64,000 nt of DNA from CAVZQN01 sp963837395 (lineage in GTDB: Bacteria > Acidobacteriota > HRBIN11 > JAKEFK01), in the NCBI GenBank assembly GCA_963837395.1, contig CAWINI010000003.1, forward strand, positions 992,001 through 1,056,000, written 5' to 3'. The notes under the pieces are model-generated. The model was given only the letters and a program-made list of their open reading frames with translations, was not told the origin of the DNA and did no database searches. Shown in pieces: positions 1-8,870 of the stretch. Numbering within the stretch: the stretch's first letter is position 1; each line of letters starts with the position of its first letter. A program made the position numbers and the translations under genes.

Positions 1-756
1 CTGGAATCGGAATCTAATTTCAGTGATCTTGATATAACCGGAATGGAACCTTCATCCCCATCTTTCCCGAATGTGCTGTTGATCAACACAGGAAATGGAA
101 ATTTTCAAAACAGAACTGCGGACAGTGGATTAGCTGATACTTCAAATAGCCGTTCCGGAATTTGGGTCGATCTTGATAACGATGGCGATCTGGATTTGTT
201 TGAAGTGAACGCCGGTTTTAACGGCGCAGGCAAACAACCTCATATTTGCTTCATCAATGATGGCGGGAAATTCCAAGCGTATCCGCTGGAGCAAGGGCCG
301 TATGAACAATTCGGACGCGGTGATAGCGGAATGGCATCTGATTTCAATAAAGATGGATTTCAGGATTTATTTATTTTGAATGGATCTGGCTTATTACCAG
401 CAAACCGCGGTCCGTATCAATTGTTTTTGAATCGCACTCGCAATTCAAACAAGTGGGTAAGCTTCAGATTGATTGGCATGGGAAGAGATTACACAAATCG
501 TGATGCAGTGGGTGCAAAAGTACAGGTTCGATTTTTAGATTCTGGAAAAACAATCTGGCGATTTATTAATGGAAGCAGTGGCTCTTATAGCAATCCATCA
601 CGCGTGCTCCATTTTGGATTAGGTCAAAGTAGTTTGATCGAAGTAACAGTATTTTGGCCACCAGGCAAACGGATGCCAAAGGGACATCAACAGACTTTTC
701 AAATAACTGAAGGGAATTTGAATCGAATTCAAATCGTCAATGAATTGAACCGCTAA
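1..756 (+). CDS. FG-GAP/VCBS repeat protein with ASPIC/UnbV C-terminus (5' truncated)
   Basis: The reading frame is open from the first base, so the start lies outside the window. The visible part holds calcium-binding-type FG-GAP/VCBS repeats (DLDNDGDLDLF and DFNKDGFQDLF blades), then an ASPIC/UnbV-like region (residues about 150-235 of the visible part) with GAKV, PSRVLHFGLG and a terminal amphipathic strand. Proteins of this family are exported beta-propellers of uncertain function, common in Acidobacteriota and Planctomycetota. The last codons and the stop (NR, TAA) lie in a repeat half-site (AACCGCTAAGACGCAAA) shared with the convergent E1-alpha gene, which it overlaps by 4 bases. Confidence 0.85.
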   Translation: MESESNFSDLDITGMEPSSPSFPNVLLINTGNGNFQNRTADSGLADTSNSRSGIWVDLDNDGDLDLFEVNAGFNGAGKQPHICFINDGGKFQAYPLEQGPYEQFGRGDSGMASDFNKDGFQDLFILNGSGLLPANRGPYQLFLNRTRNSNKWVSFRLIGMGRDYTNRDAVGAKVQVRFLDSGKTIWRFINGSSGSYSNPSRVLHFGLGQSSLIEVTVFWPPGKRMPKGHQQTFQITEGNLNRIQIVNELNR

Positions 757-1718
757 GACGCAAAAACTCCGCGAGTTGCATCATCAGGCGGCGGAAAAGG
801 GGATTCTAAGGCTTCGGCGCGGGCTTGATCTAATTCCTTATCAATCTGTTCTTCCATTTTCCGGATTTCTGTTTCATCGGTAATTTTTTCTTCTAACAAA
901 AATCTTGTGAAGCGAGTTACCGGATCTTTCTCAGTCCATTCTTGAAGCTGTTCGCGCGGGACATATCGTGCATCATCATGTTCAGCATGCCCTTTCCTGC
1001 GGAACGTTACACATTCCATTAAGAACGGTCCTTTGCCATCTAAACACAATTGCCGCGCTTTTACAGTGGCTTCATACACACCAAGCACATCATTCCCATC
1101 GACTTGCGCAAACGGAATGTTGTAGCCAGCGGCGCGATCTACAAGATTTTTTAAGTTGGATTGTTTGCTCACCGGTGTTGAATATGCATATTGATTATTT
1201 TCAATCACAAGTATGAATGGAAGATGAAGAACTGAAGCGAAATTCATTCCTTCATGAAAATCGCCAGTGGATATTCCTCCATCACCGATGTATGTAAGTG
1301 ACACCATTTTTTTGCCAGTCATTTTGCCCGCGAGTGCAACACCAGCCATGATCGGAACTTGCGGTCCAATGATGCTGATTGGAGCGACCATACCGCGTTT
1401 GATATCACCAAAATGCAAAGTCGTATCTTTGCCGCGAGTTGGACCGTCAATTCTTGCAAGGTACTGACAAAAAATTTCCTTTGGTTTGTAACCTTTAATC
1501 AAAACGGATGCGATGTTTCGAATCACCGGCGCAACAACATCATCCGGACCTAACGCATATGTTGTTCCAGTAGAGATCGCTTCTTGACCTAAGCTGCTGT
1601 AAAAGCCGCCATAAATTTTGCCTTGCTTGTACAACTCAACAAGTTTTTCTTCAAGACGGCGGGTCTGCTTCATGAAAAACAGCAAATCCATATACTGCTT
1701 TTTTTGGAGAGATAGCAT
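753..1718 (-). CDS. Thiamine-diphosphate dehydrogenase E1 component, alpha subunit (third paralogue)
   Basis: This 321-residue protein is an E1-alpha subunit of a 2-oxoacid (or acetoin-type) dehydrogenase. It shows the ThDP/Mg motif beginning GDGGISTGDFHEG and ending ENNQYA, and a phosphorylation-loop-like stretch FRRKGHAEHDDARY. That loop differs from the GAHSSSDDP loop of the two other E1-alpha genes in this operon and looks closer to PDH/acetoin dehydrogenase. It is the last gene of the operon, 6 bases after lpdA, and has no E1-beta of its own. It probably shares the E1-beta at 5530-6507 or uses one elsewhere. The final residues RGVFAS come from a repeat half-site. Confidence 0.85.
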   Translation of the reverse strand: MLSLQKKQYMDLLFFMKQTRRLEEKLVELYKQGKIYGGFYSSLGQEAISTGTTYALGPDDVVAPVIRNIASVLIKGYKPKEIFCQYLARIDGPTRGKDTTLHFGDIKRGMVAPISIIGPQVPIMAGVALAGKMTGKKMVSLTYIGDGGISTGDFHEGMNFASVLHLPFILVIENNQYAYSTPVSKQSNLKNLVDRAAGYNIPFAQVDGNDVLGVYEATVKARQLCLDGKGPFLMECVTFRRKGHAEHDDARYVPREQLQEWTEKDPVTRFTRFLLEEKITDETEIRKMEEQIDKELDQARAEALESPFPPPDDATRGVFAS

Positions 1719-1724
1719 CGGAAA

Positions 1725-3131
1725 CTACTGACGGTTTACAATGTGAATCGCTTCACCTAATGAAGCTTTGGCTGCTTCCATCATCGCTTCGGGCAATGTT
1801 GGATGTGCATGAACTGTTAGCGCAATATCTTCCACACTCGATCCCATTTCAATCGCGAGTGCAGCTTCTGCAATAAGATCGGAAGCACCTGCTCCTATGA
1901 TATGGCAACCGAGAACTTGTTTGCTTTCTTTATCAAAAATGAATTTGACATAACCTTCAGTTTGAAGTTGAGTTGCCGGACGTGCAATTGCAGCAAACGG
2001 AAATTTGCCGCTGGCAGCATCGTAACCTTTTTCTTTTGCTTCAGATTCCGACAATCCCACTGTTGCGATTTCAGGATCACTAAAAATTACGGCTGGCATT
2101 GCAACATAATCCACAACTCGATTATGTCCGGCAATAATTTCGGCAACGATTTCGCCTTCTTTGGATGCTTTGTGAGCAAGCATTGGATTGCCAATCACAT
2201 CACCAATTCCATAAATGCTGGGAACTGATGTTTGGCATTTGTTGTTTACTGGAATGAATCCACGTTGATCAGTTTTTATTCCAGCCTTTTCAATTTCAAG
2301 TCCTGAAGTATTCGGTTTACGTCCGACTGTTACCAGAATGCGATCTGCTTCGAAAACGCGGTCCTGCCCTTCAATTTCCACCGTTGCTTTCAGATTGCCT
2401 ACCGTACCTTCAAAACCTTTTGCTTTTGCATTCACAAAATATTCAATTCCTTTCGTTCGAAGGCTGCGAGTCAATGTGCGTACTAATTCAGCATCGAATC
2501 CGGGCAGCAATTGATCCATCATTTCCACAATTGTTACCTTTGCGCCCAGATGTGCATACATGATACCCATTTCAAGACCGATATAACCACCACCGATCAC
2601 CAATAAACGCTTGGGAATTTCCGGCAATACAAGAGCTTCAGTGGAGCTGATGATCCGCTCACCATCAAATGGAAATGGCGGAATGCCCGCAACAACTGAA
2701 CCGGTGGCAATAACAATGTTTTTGGCTTTGATGGTTGTGGTCTCTGTACTACTTTTAACTTCTACTTCATTGGGTGAAATGAATCGTGCTGTCCCCATTA
2801 CAATTTCAGCATTGTTGGACTTTAAAAGTTGGCGAGTTCCATTGCTAAATTTTTCAATGATCGATCTTTCCCATTGAACCATTTTAGGAAAGTCAATTGT
2901 TGCTCCGGAAACATTAATTCCCATTTCAGAGGCATGCTTTAATTTGTCATAAAATTTTGCGGCTGTAATAAGTGCTTTGGATGGAATACAGCCGACGAAC
3001 AAACATGTGCCGCCGACCCATTCTTTTTCAACAATAATCGTTTTTTGCTTTAACTGTCCAAGGCGGATTGCACACACATAACCACCAGGACCTGCGCCGA
3101 TTACAAGTGCATCACATTCTTTAGTTGCCAT
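1725..3131 (-). CDS. lpdA: Dihydrolipoyl dehydrogenase (E3)
   Basis: This 468-residue flavoprotein reoxidises dihydrolipoyl groups of the E2 with NAD+. Visible are the N-terminal FAD fingerprint GAGPGGYVCAIR, the redox-active disulfide GGTCLFVGCIPSKAL (Phe where Asn is usual), the NAD fold VIGGGYIGLEMG, the second FAD motif GIGDV, and the catalytic base region HAHPTLPEAM. Length and order match the family. It follows the E1-alpha gene at 3224-4267 after about 92 bases filled by an inverted repeat, and a GGGGAA stretch precedes the ATG. The complete E1-E2-E3 set in one operon suggests a dedicated complex. Confidence 0.95.
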   Translation of the reverse strand: MATKECDALVIGAGPGGYVCAIRLGQLKQKTIIVEKEWVGGTCLFVGCIPSKALITAAKFYDKLKHASEMGINVSGATIDFPKMVQWERSIIEKFSNGTRQLLKSNNAEIVMGTARFISPNEVEVKSSTETTTIKAKNIVIATGSVVAGIPPFPFDGERIISSTEALVLPEIPKRLLVIGGGYIGLEMGIMYAHLGAKVTIVEMMDQLLPGFDAELVRTLTRSLRTKGIEYFVNAKAKGFEGTVGNLKATVEIEGQDRVFEADRILVTVGRKPNTSGLEIEKAGIKTDQRGFIPVNNKCQTSVPSIYGIGDVIGNPMLAHKASKEGEIVAEIIAGHNRVVDYVAMPAVIFSDPEIATVGLSESEAKEKGYDAASGKFPFAAIARPATQLQTEGYVKFIFDKESKQVLGCHIIGAGASDLIAEAALAIEMGSSVEDIALTVHAHPTLPEAMMEAAKASLGEAIHIVNRQ

Positions 3132-3146
3132 AGGATTCCCCTTTTT

Positions 3147-3226
3147 TAACCACGAAGTTCACGAAGTTCCACGAAGATTTTTCTATATACTATCAACTTC
3201 GTGCTTCTTCGTGACCTTCGTGGTTA
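3147..3226. repeat. Interspersed inverted repeat, AACCACGAAG family
   Basis: The left arm starts AACCACGAAGTTCACGAAG and the right arm ends CTTCGTGACCTTCGTGGTT, forming an imperfect inverted pair between an E1-alpha gene and lpdA. The right arm contains the stop codon of the E1-alpha gene. Relatives of this family occur at 8727-8818, 20587-20652 and 26707-26796, and as single arms near 754, 5509, 22336 and 23464. Confidence 0.7.
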
Positions 3227-4267
3227 GTTTTTTTTCAATTTCTCTGCCATCTGTTCTTGAAGATGGGGCAGCATTTCAGAATAAACATCTTCGAACAAAC
3301 TTTCCAGCGGAGGTGGTCCAACTTTTTCAGCTTCAGCAACGGCATCTAAAATTTCCTGGGTTAAGCGTTCTTCTAATGCTTCTTGCTGACTGCTGCTCCA
3401 ATATCCATGTTGTTCCAAATATTTCAACAAACGATTGATCGGATCTTTCCGCTTCCACTCTTCAACTTCATCATCTTGTCTATAAAGTCGGGGATCATCG
3501 GAGGAAGAATGCGCACCCATGCGATATGTTACAGCTTCAACAAAACCTGGTCCGTTTCCTGCGCGTGCATTATCAACTGCATCTTTTGTCGCAGAATAAA
3601 CCGCCAGCACATCATTACCATCCACAGTCACACCATCAAATCCATATGCTACGGCTTTAATTGCGATTGATTCGGATGCAGTTTGCTGTTTGATGTTCAC
3701 CGAAATTGACCATTGATTATTTTGGCAAAAAAATACGACTGGAACTTTGTATACGCCAGCAAAATTCATTGCGACATGAAAATCGCCTTGCGATGTTGCA
3801 CCGTCACCCATGTATGCAATTGCAACGTTCTGATCGCCACGAATTTTCATCGCCCATGCAGCTCCAACGGCATGCGGAATTTGGGTTCCGATACAACTTG
3901 ACCAGCTCACAAAATTTGCAGGACGATAACAATAATGACTCGGCATTTGTCTGCCTTTCGTTTTATCAGCCGCATTGCCCATACATTGGGAGATGTATTC
4001 CATAAGCGGATATCCGCGCAAAAGTGCAGCTCCGCCTTGCCGTAACGCCGGGAAAATCCAATCATCTTCACGCAGCGCGAAAGCGCTTCCAATGATTGCA
4101 GCTTCTTCGCCAGTTGCGGTTCCATAAAAACCGATTCTGCCCTGACGTTGCAAAGTTAACATCCGCTGATCCAAAATGCGCAATCGCAGCATTTCGGTAT
4201 AGATCCGAATTAAATCTTCTTTTCCTAAAATTTTTTCGGCGGTAGGTTGATTCAAAAGTTGAAGCAT
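3224..4267 (-). CDS. 2-oxoacid dehydrogenase E1 component, alpha subunit (second paralogue)
   Basis: A 347-residue ThDP-dependent E1-alpha of the branched-chain type. It carries GFYGTATGEEAAIIGSAFAL, the ThDP motif GDGATSQGDFH ending FCQNNQWSIS, and the phosphorylation-loop signature GAHSSSDDPRLYR. It resembles the first E1-alpha (6507-7607) along its whole length, so the two look like an in-operon duplication. It starts 5 bases after the E2 stop. The pair may give the complex two substrate specificities; that is inference. Confidence 0.88.
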   Translation of the reverse strand: MLQLLNQPTAEKILGKEDLIRIYTEMLRLRILDQRMLTLQRQGRIGFYGTATGEEAAIIGSAFALREDDWIFPALRQGGAALLRGYPLMEYISQCMGNAADKTKGRQMPSHYCYRPANFVSWSSCIGTQIPHAVGAAWAMKIRGDQNVAIAYMGDGATSQGDFHVAMNFAGVYKVPVVFFCQNNQWSISVNIKQQTASESIAIKAVAYGFDGVTVDGNDVLAVYSATKDAVDNARAGNGPGFVEAVTYRMGAHSSSDDPRLYRQDDEVEEWKRKDPINRLLKYLEQHGYWSSSQQEALEERLTQEILDAVAEAEKVGPPPLESLFEDVYSEMLPHLQEQMAEKLKKN

Positions 4268-4272
4268 TCTTA

Positions 4273-5508
4273 TCAGAGCTGAATAAACAACAGTGCTGGA
4301 TTTTCCAGAAATCTTTTTACGTATTGCGTAAACTCGGCACCGACGGCGCCATCAACGACCCTATGATCAAAAGACAAACTCATGTACATCCGGTCACGAA
4401 TTACAATTTGTCCTTCATGTACAACCGGGCGCGGTTCGATTTTATGAATCCCCACAATTGCAACTTCTGGATAATTGATAACCGGAGTTGCAAACATTCC
4501 ACCCATGGTTCCTAAACTGGTGATTGTAAATGTGCTGCCTTTCAAGTCTTCCAATGCAACCTTATTTTGACGCGCCGCTTCGCTTAAACGGTCTACTTCG
4601 CTGGCAAGATCAAATATCGATTTCTGATCAGCATTCTTCACCACAACAACTGTAAGGCCATCTGGCGTCGCCACTCCAATCCCTATGTGATAGTAATGAC
4701 GGATTAGGATTTTACCATTCTGCTCATCGAGAGATGAATTCAGCAGCGGATATTTTTTCAATCCTTCAACCAGTGCTTTGATGATGAATGGCAAATAATT
4801 AAGTTTTATCTTTTTTGCCGAAGCTTCATCCTTCAATGAATTGCGGAGCTTTACCAATTCTGAAACATCAATTTCATCAACGTAGGTATAGTGCACCGCA
4901 TGAGTCTTGGATTCGGTCATCTTTTCCGCAACTTTTTTACGTAAACCGCGGAAAGGAACTTCTTCGACTCTTTCAGTTCCACCAACTACTGCAAATTTTG
5001 GAGGAGCCTCAGGTGTTGCTATTTTGCCGGAGTGTCCGGATGAAAAATTCATGATGTCTTCTTTTGTAATCCGTCCGCCAGGGCCAGAGCCATTGACTGA
5101 ATTAATATCAATTCCCATATCTTGCGCCATTTTGCGCAAAGCGGGAGTTGCAAGTGCACGGCCTTTTGAAGATTCAGATTGCGATGTTGCAGGCGCGGAC
5201 TGTTTTTGTTGAGGCTCAGCTTTTGGCGCTTCTTTCTTTTCAGATTTTTCGGCTGCGGTAGCGGCACCATCACCGGTATCAAGCGTTAATAAAACTGCAC
5301 CGACTTTGACGATGCCACCTTCATCACCGCGTGTTTCCAAAATTTTTCCTTTTTTTGGTGAAGGAATCATGACAGTCGCTTTATCTGTCATCACTTCTAC
5401 TAATGGATCATCTTCTTTTACACTTTGACCGGGACGAACATGCCACTTTACGATTTCGCCTTCAACAACACCCTCCCCGATATCGGGTAATCTGAATTCA
5501 AATGCCAT
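4273..5508 (-). CDS. Dihydrolipoamide acyltransferase (E2), branched-chain type
   Basis: A 411-residue E2 core subunit that carries acyl groups on lipoyl-lysine and passes them to CoA. Domains in order: one lipoyl domain (residues 1-75, lipoylation site MTDKATV), an Ala/Pro/Lys-rich linker, a peripheral-subunit-binding domain (about 118-155, ATPALRKMAQDMGIDINSV), a second linker, and the catalytic domain (about 180-411) with the active-site SFDHRVVDGAVG. It resembles BCKDH E2 more than PDH E2, inferred from the single lipoyl domain and partner E1 sequences. The bases just before the ATG (ACCACGGAGACACAGAG) are a repeat arm that also provides a GGAG at about -9. Confidence 0.92.
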   Translation of the reverse strand: MAFEFRLPDIGEGVVEGEIVKWHVRPGQSVKEDDPLVEVMTDKATVMIPSPKKGKILETRGDEGGIVKVGAVLLTLDTGDGAATAAEKSEKKEAPKAEPQQKQSAPATSQSESSKGRALATPALRKMAQDMGIDINSVNGSGPGGRITKEDIMNFSSGHSGKIATPEAPPKFAVVGGTERVEEVPFRGLRKKVAEKMTESKTHAVHYTYVDEIDVSELVKLRNSLKDEASAKKIKLNYLPFIIKALVEGLKKYPLLNSSLDEQNGKILIRHYYHIGIGVATPDGLTVVVVKNADQKSIFDLASEVDRLSEAARQNKVALEDLKGSTFTITSLGTMGGMFATPVINYPEVAIVGIHKIEPRPVVHEGQIVIRDRMYMSLSFDHRVVDGAVGAEFTQYVKRFLENPALLFIQL

Positions 5509-5529
5509 CTCTGTGTCTCCGTGGTAAAT

Positions 5530-6507
5530 CTAAAAGCTCATTACATGTTCGACTGCTTCTTTAATTCTTCCAACGTCCGGTAAGTATTCATGTTCCAATG
5601 TATATGGAAACGGCGTATCAAATCCTGTAACTCGAACCGGTGGCGCTTGCAAATTTAAAAATGCTCTCTCATTAATTTGCGCGATTACTTCCGCACCAAA
5701 TCCGGCTGTTTTCGGAGCTTCATGCGCAACAACTACCCGGCCCGTCTTTTGAACTGATGCAATCATGGTGTCAGTATCCAATGGCACCAACGAACGCAAA
5801 TCAATTACTTCAGTGGAAGGACCTCCATTGGAAGAGATTGCTTCCGCAGCTTCCATCACTGTATGTATCATCGCTCCGTAAGCAATCAGGGTTACATCCG
5901 ATCCTTCGCGAAGAACTGCAGCTTTTCCTAATGGAACAGTGTAATCGCCTTCTGGAACTTCGCCTTTTGCTGCGCGATAAATCCGTTTCGGCTCCATAAA
6001 TAAAACGGGATCTTCATCACGAATCGCAGAAAGCAACATCCCTTTTGCATCATACGGATTAGATGGAATCACAACTTTAAGTCCTGCGACATGCACAAAA
6101 AGCGTTTCGGGACTTTGACTGTGATAATGCCCACCGCGGATTCCACCACCAACCGGAGTTCGAATTGTAACCGGGCAAGCATACTGTCCACCGCTGCGAT
6201 ATCGATATTTTGCCAGTTCATTTACGATCTGGTCATACGCAGGGAAAATAAAATCTGAGAACTGAATTTCTGGCACAGGCCGCAAACCATATAATGCCAT
6301 TCCGATTGCTGTCCCAATAATTCCAGCTTCAGCCAGTGGAGTATCAATCACTCGATCTGACCCAAATTCTTTTAGCAAATCAACAGAGACTCTGAAAACG
6401 CCGCCCAGTTTGCCGACATCTTCACCAAGAAGTACAACACGCGGATCGCGCCGCATTTCAATTTTAAGCGCATCATTTAATGCGCCGATCATATTCATGA
6501 CTGGCAT
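5530..6507 (-). CDS. 2-oxoacid dehydrogenase E1 component, beta subunit
   Basis: A 325-residue transketolase-like E1-beta. Visible are LGEDVGKLGGVFRVS near the N-terminus, the core strand LRPVPEIQFSDFIFPA, TPVGGGIRGGHYHSQSPE, and the C-terminal transketolase domain ending in VTGFDTPFPY. It is the only E1-beta in the operon, so it is the likely partner of all three E1-alpha proteins. Its ATG overlaps the stop of the upstream E1-alpha by one base (TAATG), implying translational coupling and equal dosage. Confidence 0.93.
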   Translation of the reverse strand: MPVMNMIGALNDALKIEMRRDPRVVLLGEDVGKLGGVFRVSVDLLKEFGSDRVIDTPLAEAGIIGTAIGMALYGLRPVPEIQFSDFIFPAYDQIVNELAKYRYRSGGQYACPVTIRTPVGGGIRGGHYHSQSPETLFVHVAGLKVVIPSNPYDAKGMLLSAIRDEDPVLFMEPKRIYRAAKGEVPEGDYTVPLGKAAVLREGSDVTLIAYGAMIHTVMEAAEAISSNGGPSTEVIDLRSLVPLDTDTMIASVQKTGRVVVAHEAPKTAGFGAEVIAQINERAFLNLQAPPVRVTGFDTPFPYTLEHEYLPDVGRIKEAVEHVMSF

Positions 6508-7607
6508 TATTCCACCTCCGATGTCGATGGATGACGCTTCCTGTAATCCAGTAAATATTGTTTCTGCTCTTGCAGATTCGGCGTAAGTTCTGCGAAAACA
6601 TCTTCAAACATTGATTCTACCGGCGGTAGACCATTCTTCTCCGCTTCTGCAACAGCATTTAAGATTTCTTCTTTAACTTCTTCCTGAAGCGTTTGCTCGC
6701 GTGATACATCCCAAAGCTTTCGCTCTTCCAAATATTTCCGAAACCTCACAATCGGATCTCCTTGAATGCTTTGTTCGAACTCATCTTCTGGGCGATATGC
6801 GCGAGGATCATCGCTGGATGAATGCGCACCTTGACGATATGTAACACATTCAATCAATGTTGGACCTTCACCTTTTCTAGCTCGCTCCGCTGCTTCGCGA
6901 GTCGCTTGAATTACGGCAAGAATGTCGTTGCCATCAACAAGTACTCCGGGAAATCCATAAGCTTTTGCTTTAATTGCAATCGATTCAGAAGCGGTTTGAC
7001 GGGAGCGCGGAACGGAAATCGCGTATCCATTATTTCGACAAATAAAAATGTTGGGCGTCTTGAATACGCCTGCAAAGTTCAACCCAACATGAAAATCTCC
7101 TTGCGATGTTGCACCTTCACCAAAATAAACCAGTACTACAACCGGATCTTTCAATATTTTCGAAGCCCACGCTGCACCTACTGCTTGCGGAATTTGGGTT
7201 CCTACAGGGCTCGATACCGAAGTGTAATTACCTTCTTTATAAACATAGTGGTTAGGCATCTGCCTGCCTTTTACTGGATCACCAGCATTGCCTATTAATT
7301 GACAGATAAAATCGACCAATTTGAATCCGCGAAGAAATGCCGCCCCAGGTTCGCGATAACATGGAAATATCCAATCCTTCTTCTCCAATGCATATGCTGT
7401 ACCTATCGTTGTCGCTTCTTCACCCATGGATTGCAAATAAAATCCGATCCGGCCCTGTCGTTGAAGCTTCATCATGCGATCATCCAATTGTCGATTCAGC
7501 ACCATGATCCGATAAAGCTTCAGTAAATCTTGGGTAGGGATGGATGGCTCAATATCTCGATTCGCTATACCCTGATTCGAAATTACTTGCATGAGTTCCA
7601 ATGCCAT
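6507..7607 (-). CDS. 2-oxoacid dehydrogenase E1 component, alpha subunit (first gene of operon)
   Basis: An E1-alpha of about 366 residues, branched-chain type, with GFYLQSMGEEATTIGTAYAL, the ThDP motif FGEGATSQGDFH ending CRNNGYAIS (Glu where Asp is usual in GDG), and GAHSSSDDPRAYR. The frame stays open to a TTG at 7622, but the ATG at 7607 is preferred because GGAGG lies 8 bases before it. It is the promoter-proximal gene and is coupled to E1-beta by a one-base overlap. The complex would oxidatively decarboxylate branched-chain 2-oxoacids to acyl-CoA; substrate is inferred from family resemblance only. Confidence 0.92.
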   Translation of the reverse strand: MALELMQVISNQGIANRDIEPSIPTQDLLKLYRIMVLNRQLDDRMMKLQRQGRIGFYLQSMGEEATTIGTAYALEKKDWIFPCYREPGAAFLRGFKLVDFICQLIGNAGDPVKGRQMPNHYVYKEGNYTSVSSPVGTQIPQAVGAAWASKILKDPVVVLVYFGEGATSQGDFHVGLNFAGVFKTPNIFICRNNGYAISVPRSRQTASESIAIKAKAYGFPGVLVDGNDILAVIQATREAAERARKGEGPTLIECVTYRQGAHSSSDDPRAYRPEDEFEQSIQGDPIVRFRKYLEERKLWDVSREQTLQEEVKEEILNAVAEAEKNGLPPVESMFEDVFAELTPNLQEQKQYLLDYRKRHPSTSEVE

Positions 7608-7713
7608 GAGCGGAACCTCCAAGGCGGATTCATTTATACGCTCCTTGCACGATCAACGCAAAAGAGCGAAGAGGACAGAAATCTCTTGTAAACGCAATAG
7701 TTTAGAGATATGG

Positions 7714-7742
7714 AATATATCAACAAGTGACCGAATTGTCAA
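7714..7742 (-). promoter_or_regulatory. Sigma70-type promoter of the dehydrogenase operon
   Basis: On the minus strand TTGACA (7742-7737) is followed after exactly 17 bases by TATATT (7719-7714). This near-consensus promoter would start transcription around 7707 and leave a leader of about 100 bases before the ATG at 7607. No riboswitch-like structure was recognised in the leader. Confidence 0.7.
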
Positions 7743-7768
7743 TTAAAACTCAACCACAAAACAAGACA

Positions 7769-7790
7769 GGCATCCGCAAAAGCGGATGCC
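7769..7790 (-). terminator. Hairpin terminator after the CARDB-like secreted protein gene
   Basis: GGCATCCGC and GCGGATGCC form a perfect 9-bp stem with an AAAA/TTTT loop. On the minus strand it follows the stop at 7817 and is trailed by a T-rich run (TGTCTTGTTTTG), as expected of an intrinsic terminator that also insulates the downstream operon promoter. Confidence 0.65.
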
Positions 7791-7816
7791 GTAAATAATA
7801 ACTCGGAAGAGGTATT

Positions 7817-8647
7817 TTATTGTTTCAACTTCACAGTAAATCTTTTTGTGTTGTTAGTGTCGTTTGAATCTGAAGAAGTTGTATTATAGAAATCTGCATG
7901 AACCTCGGCATCTAGAACCGCTGGATTACAGCATGGAAGTTTTAAACGGCTCGCTGAAGTTATAGTCTTTTCTCCGGAAGCAGGAATATCCTCGACCGAT
8001 CCTACAAAGAATTGCGGATCAACAATAATCACATTCCACTTTCCTGCCGCAGGACTATTCCCATCATTTCGAACGGTTACCTTAACGTAACCTTCGACAC
8101 AGTCGGTACCGCAATCATTGGGCTCTTCAAGACTCACAAAAGTCGGGACCAGATCTACAAGTTTGCTATTGAGGGATCTTCCTAAAACTGCATTAGCTCC
8201 GAATTGTTTGGAATTAAACGTCAGAATGGCTTCGGTAGGTGTAATATTTTGAATGTGAAAAGTCCCTTCGAGATTTGATGCGATTCCCTTTACCAACAGA
8301 TTTTTTACGACACTCCCACCAACAAAAACTTTTGGATCGAGTTTCCGTTTGGTGTTAAATGCATTCTTTTCCAGCCCTTTGTCCGACGTCGCGGAGTCAA
8401 CTTTGTACGGGCTTAATATAAATTGAACCTCTGCGAGTGTATTAACATTTACAGAAATCCGGTACAAACCAGGACCGATTGAAGTACCTTCGCGCGTGGT
8501 TAGTTGTTCACCGATCTTAATGTCCCCTTGTGCCAGCGGTGTTGCTGCAACGTCGAGCTTGCCTTGAGTCCTTCCACCTTGTGCAGATACAATCGATGAA
8601 AGAAAGATGCCGCAGACAACAGCTAACAAAATCATGCAAATTCTCAT
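7817..8647 (-). CDS. Secreted protein with CARDB-like C-terminal domain
   Basis: A 276-residue exported protein of unknown function. The ATG at 8647 is preferred over the upstream one at 8671 because AGGAGAGG lies just before it and it opens a clean signal peptide (MRICMILLAVVCGIFLSSI, cleavage near SAQG). The C-terminal half (about 175-270) resembles a CARDB/Ig-like adhesion fold: TVRNDGNSPAAGKWNVII and a late beta-rich stretch. Cys pairs at DCGTDC and PCC may form disulfides. It stands alone, with its own hairpin terminator. The function cannot be read from the sequence. Confidence 0.75.
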   Translation of the reverse strand: MRICMILLAVVCGIFLSSIVSAQGGRTQGKLDVAATPLAQGDIKIGEQLTTREGTSIGPGLYRISVNVNTLAEVQFILSPYKVDSATSDKGLEKNAFNTKRKLDPKVFVGGSVVKNLLVKGIASNLEGTFHIQNITPTEAILTFNSKQFGANAVLGRSLNSKLVDLVPTFVSLEEPNDCGTDCVEGYVKVTVRNDGNSPAAGKWNVIIVDPQFFVGSVEDIPASGEKTITSASRLKLPCCNPAVLDAEVHADFYNTTSSDSNDTNNTKRFTVKLKQ

Positions 8648-8726
8648 TTTTACCTCTCCTGGGAAATCCACATCATTATATTGAACTTCCCCTACCTAGC
8701 CAACTACTCTCGAGAATAGCGACCAA

Positions 8727-8818
8727 TTTTCACCACAAGGGCCAAGTCACAAGGTTACACAATTTCAATTTTATTCATAATTTCGTGATCCCTGGTGTCT
8801 TTTTGTCCTGGTGGTGAA
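8727..8818. repeat. Interspersed inverted repeat, AACCAC family
   Basis: TTTTCACCACAAGG on the left is mirrored by CCTGGTGGTGAA on the right, each followed or preceded by a degenerate second half. It fills the space between two divergent genes (8647 minus, 8871 plus). Confidence 0.5.
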
Positions 8819-8870
8819 TTCCAACTTACTCCTTGCCCCAAGGCTATGATAGGATGATCGATCACTGTCG

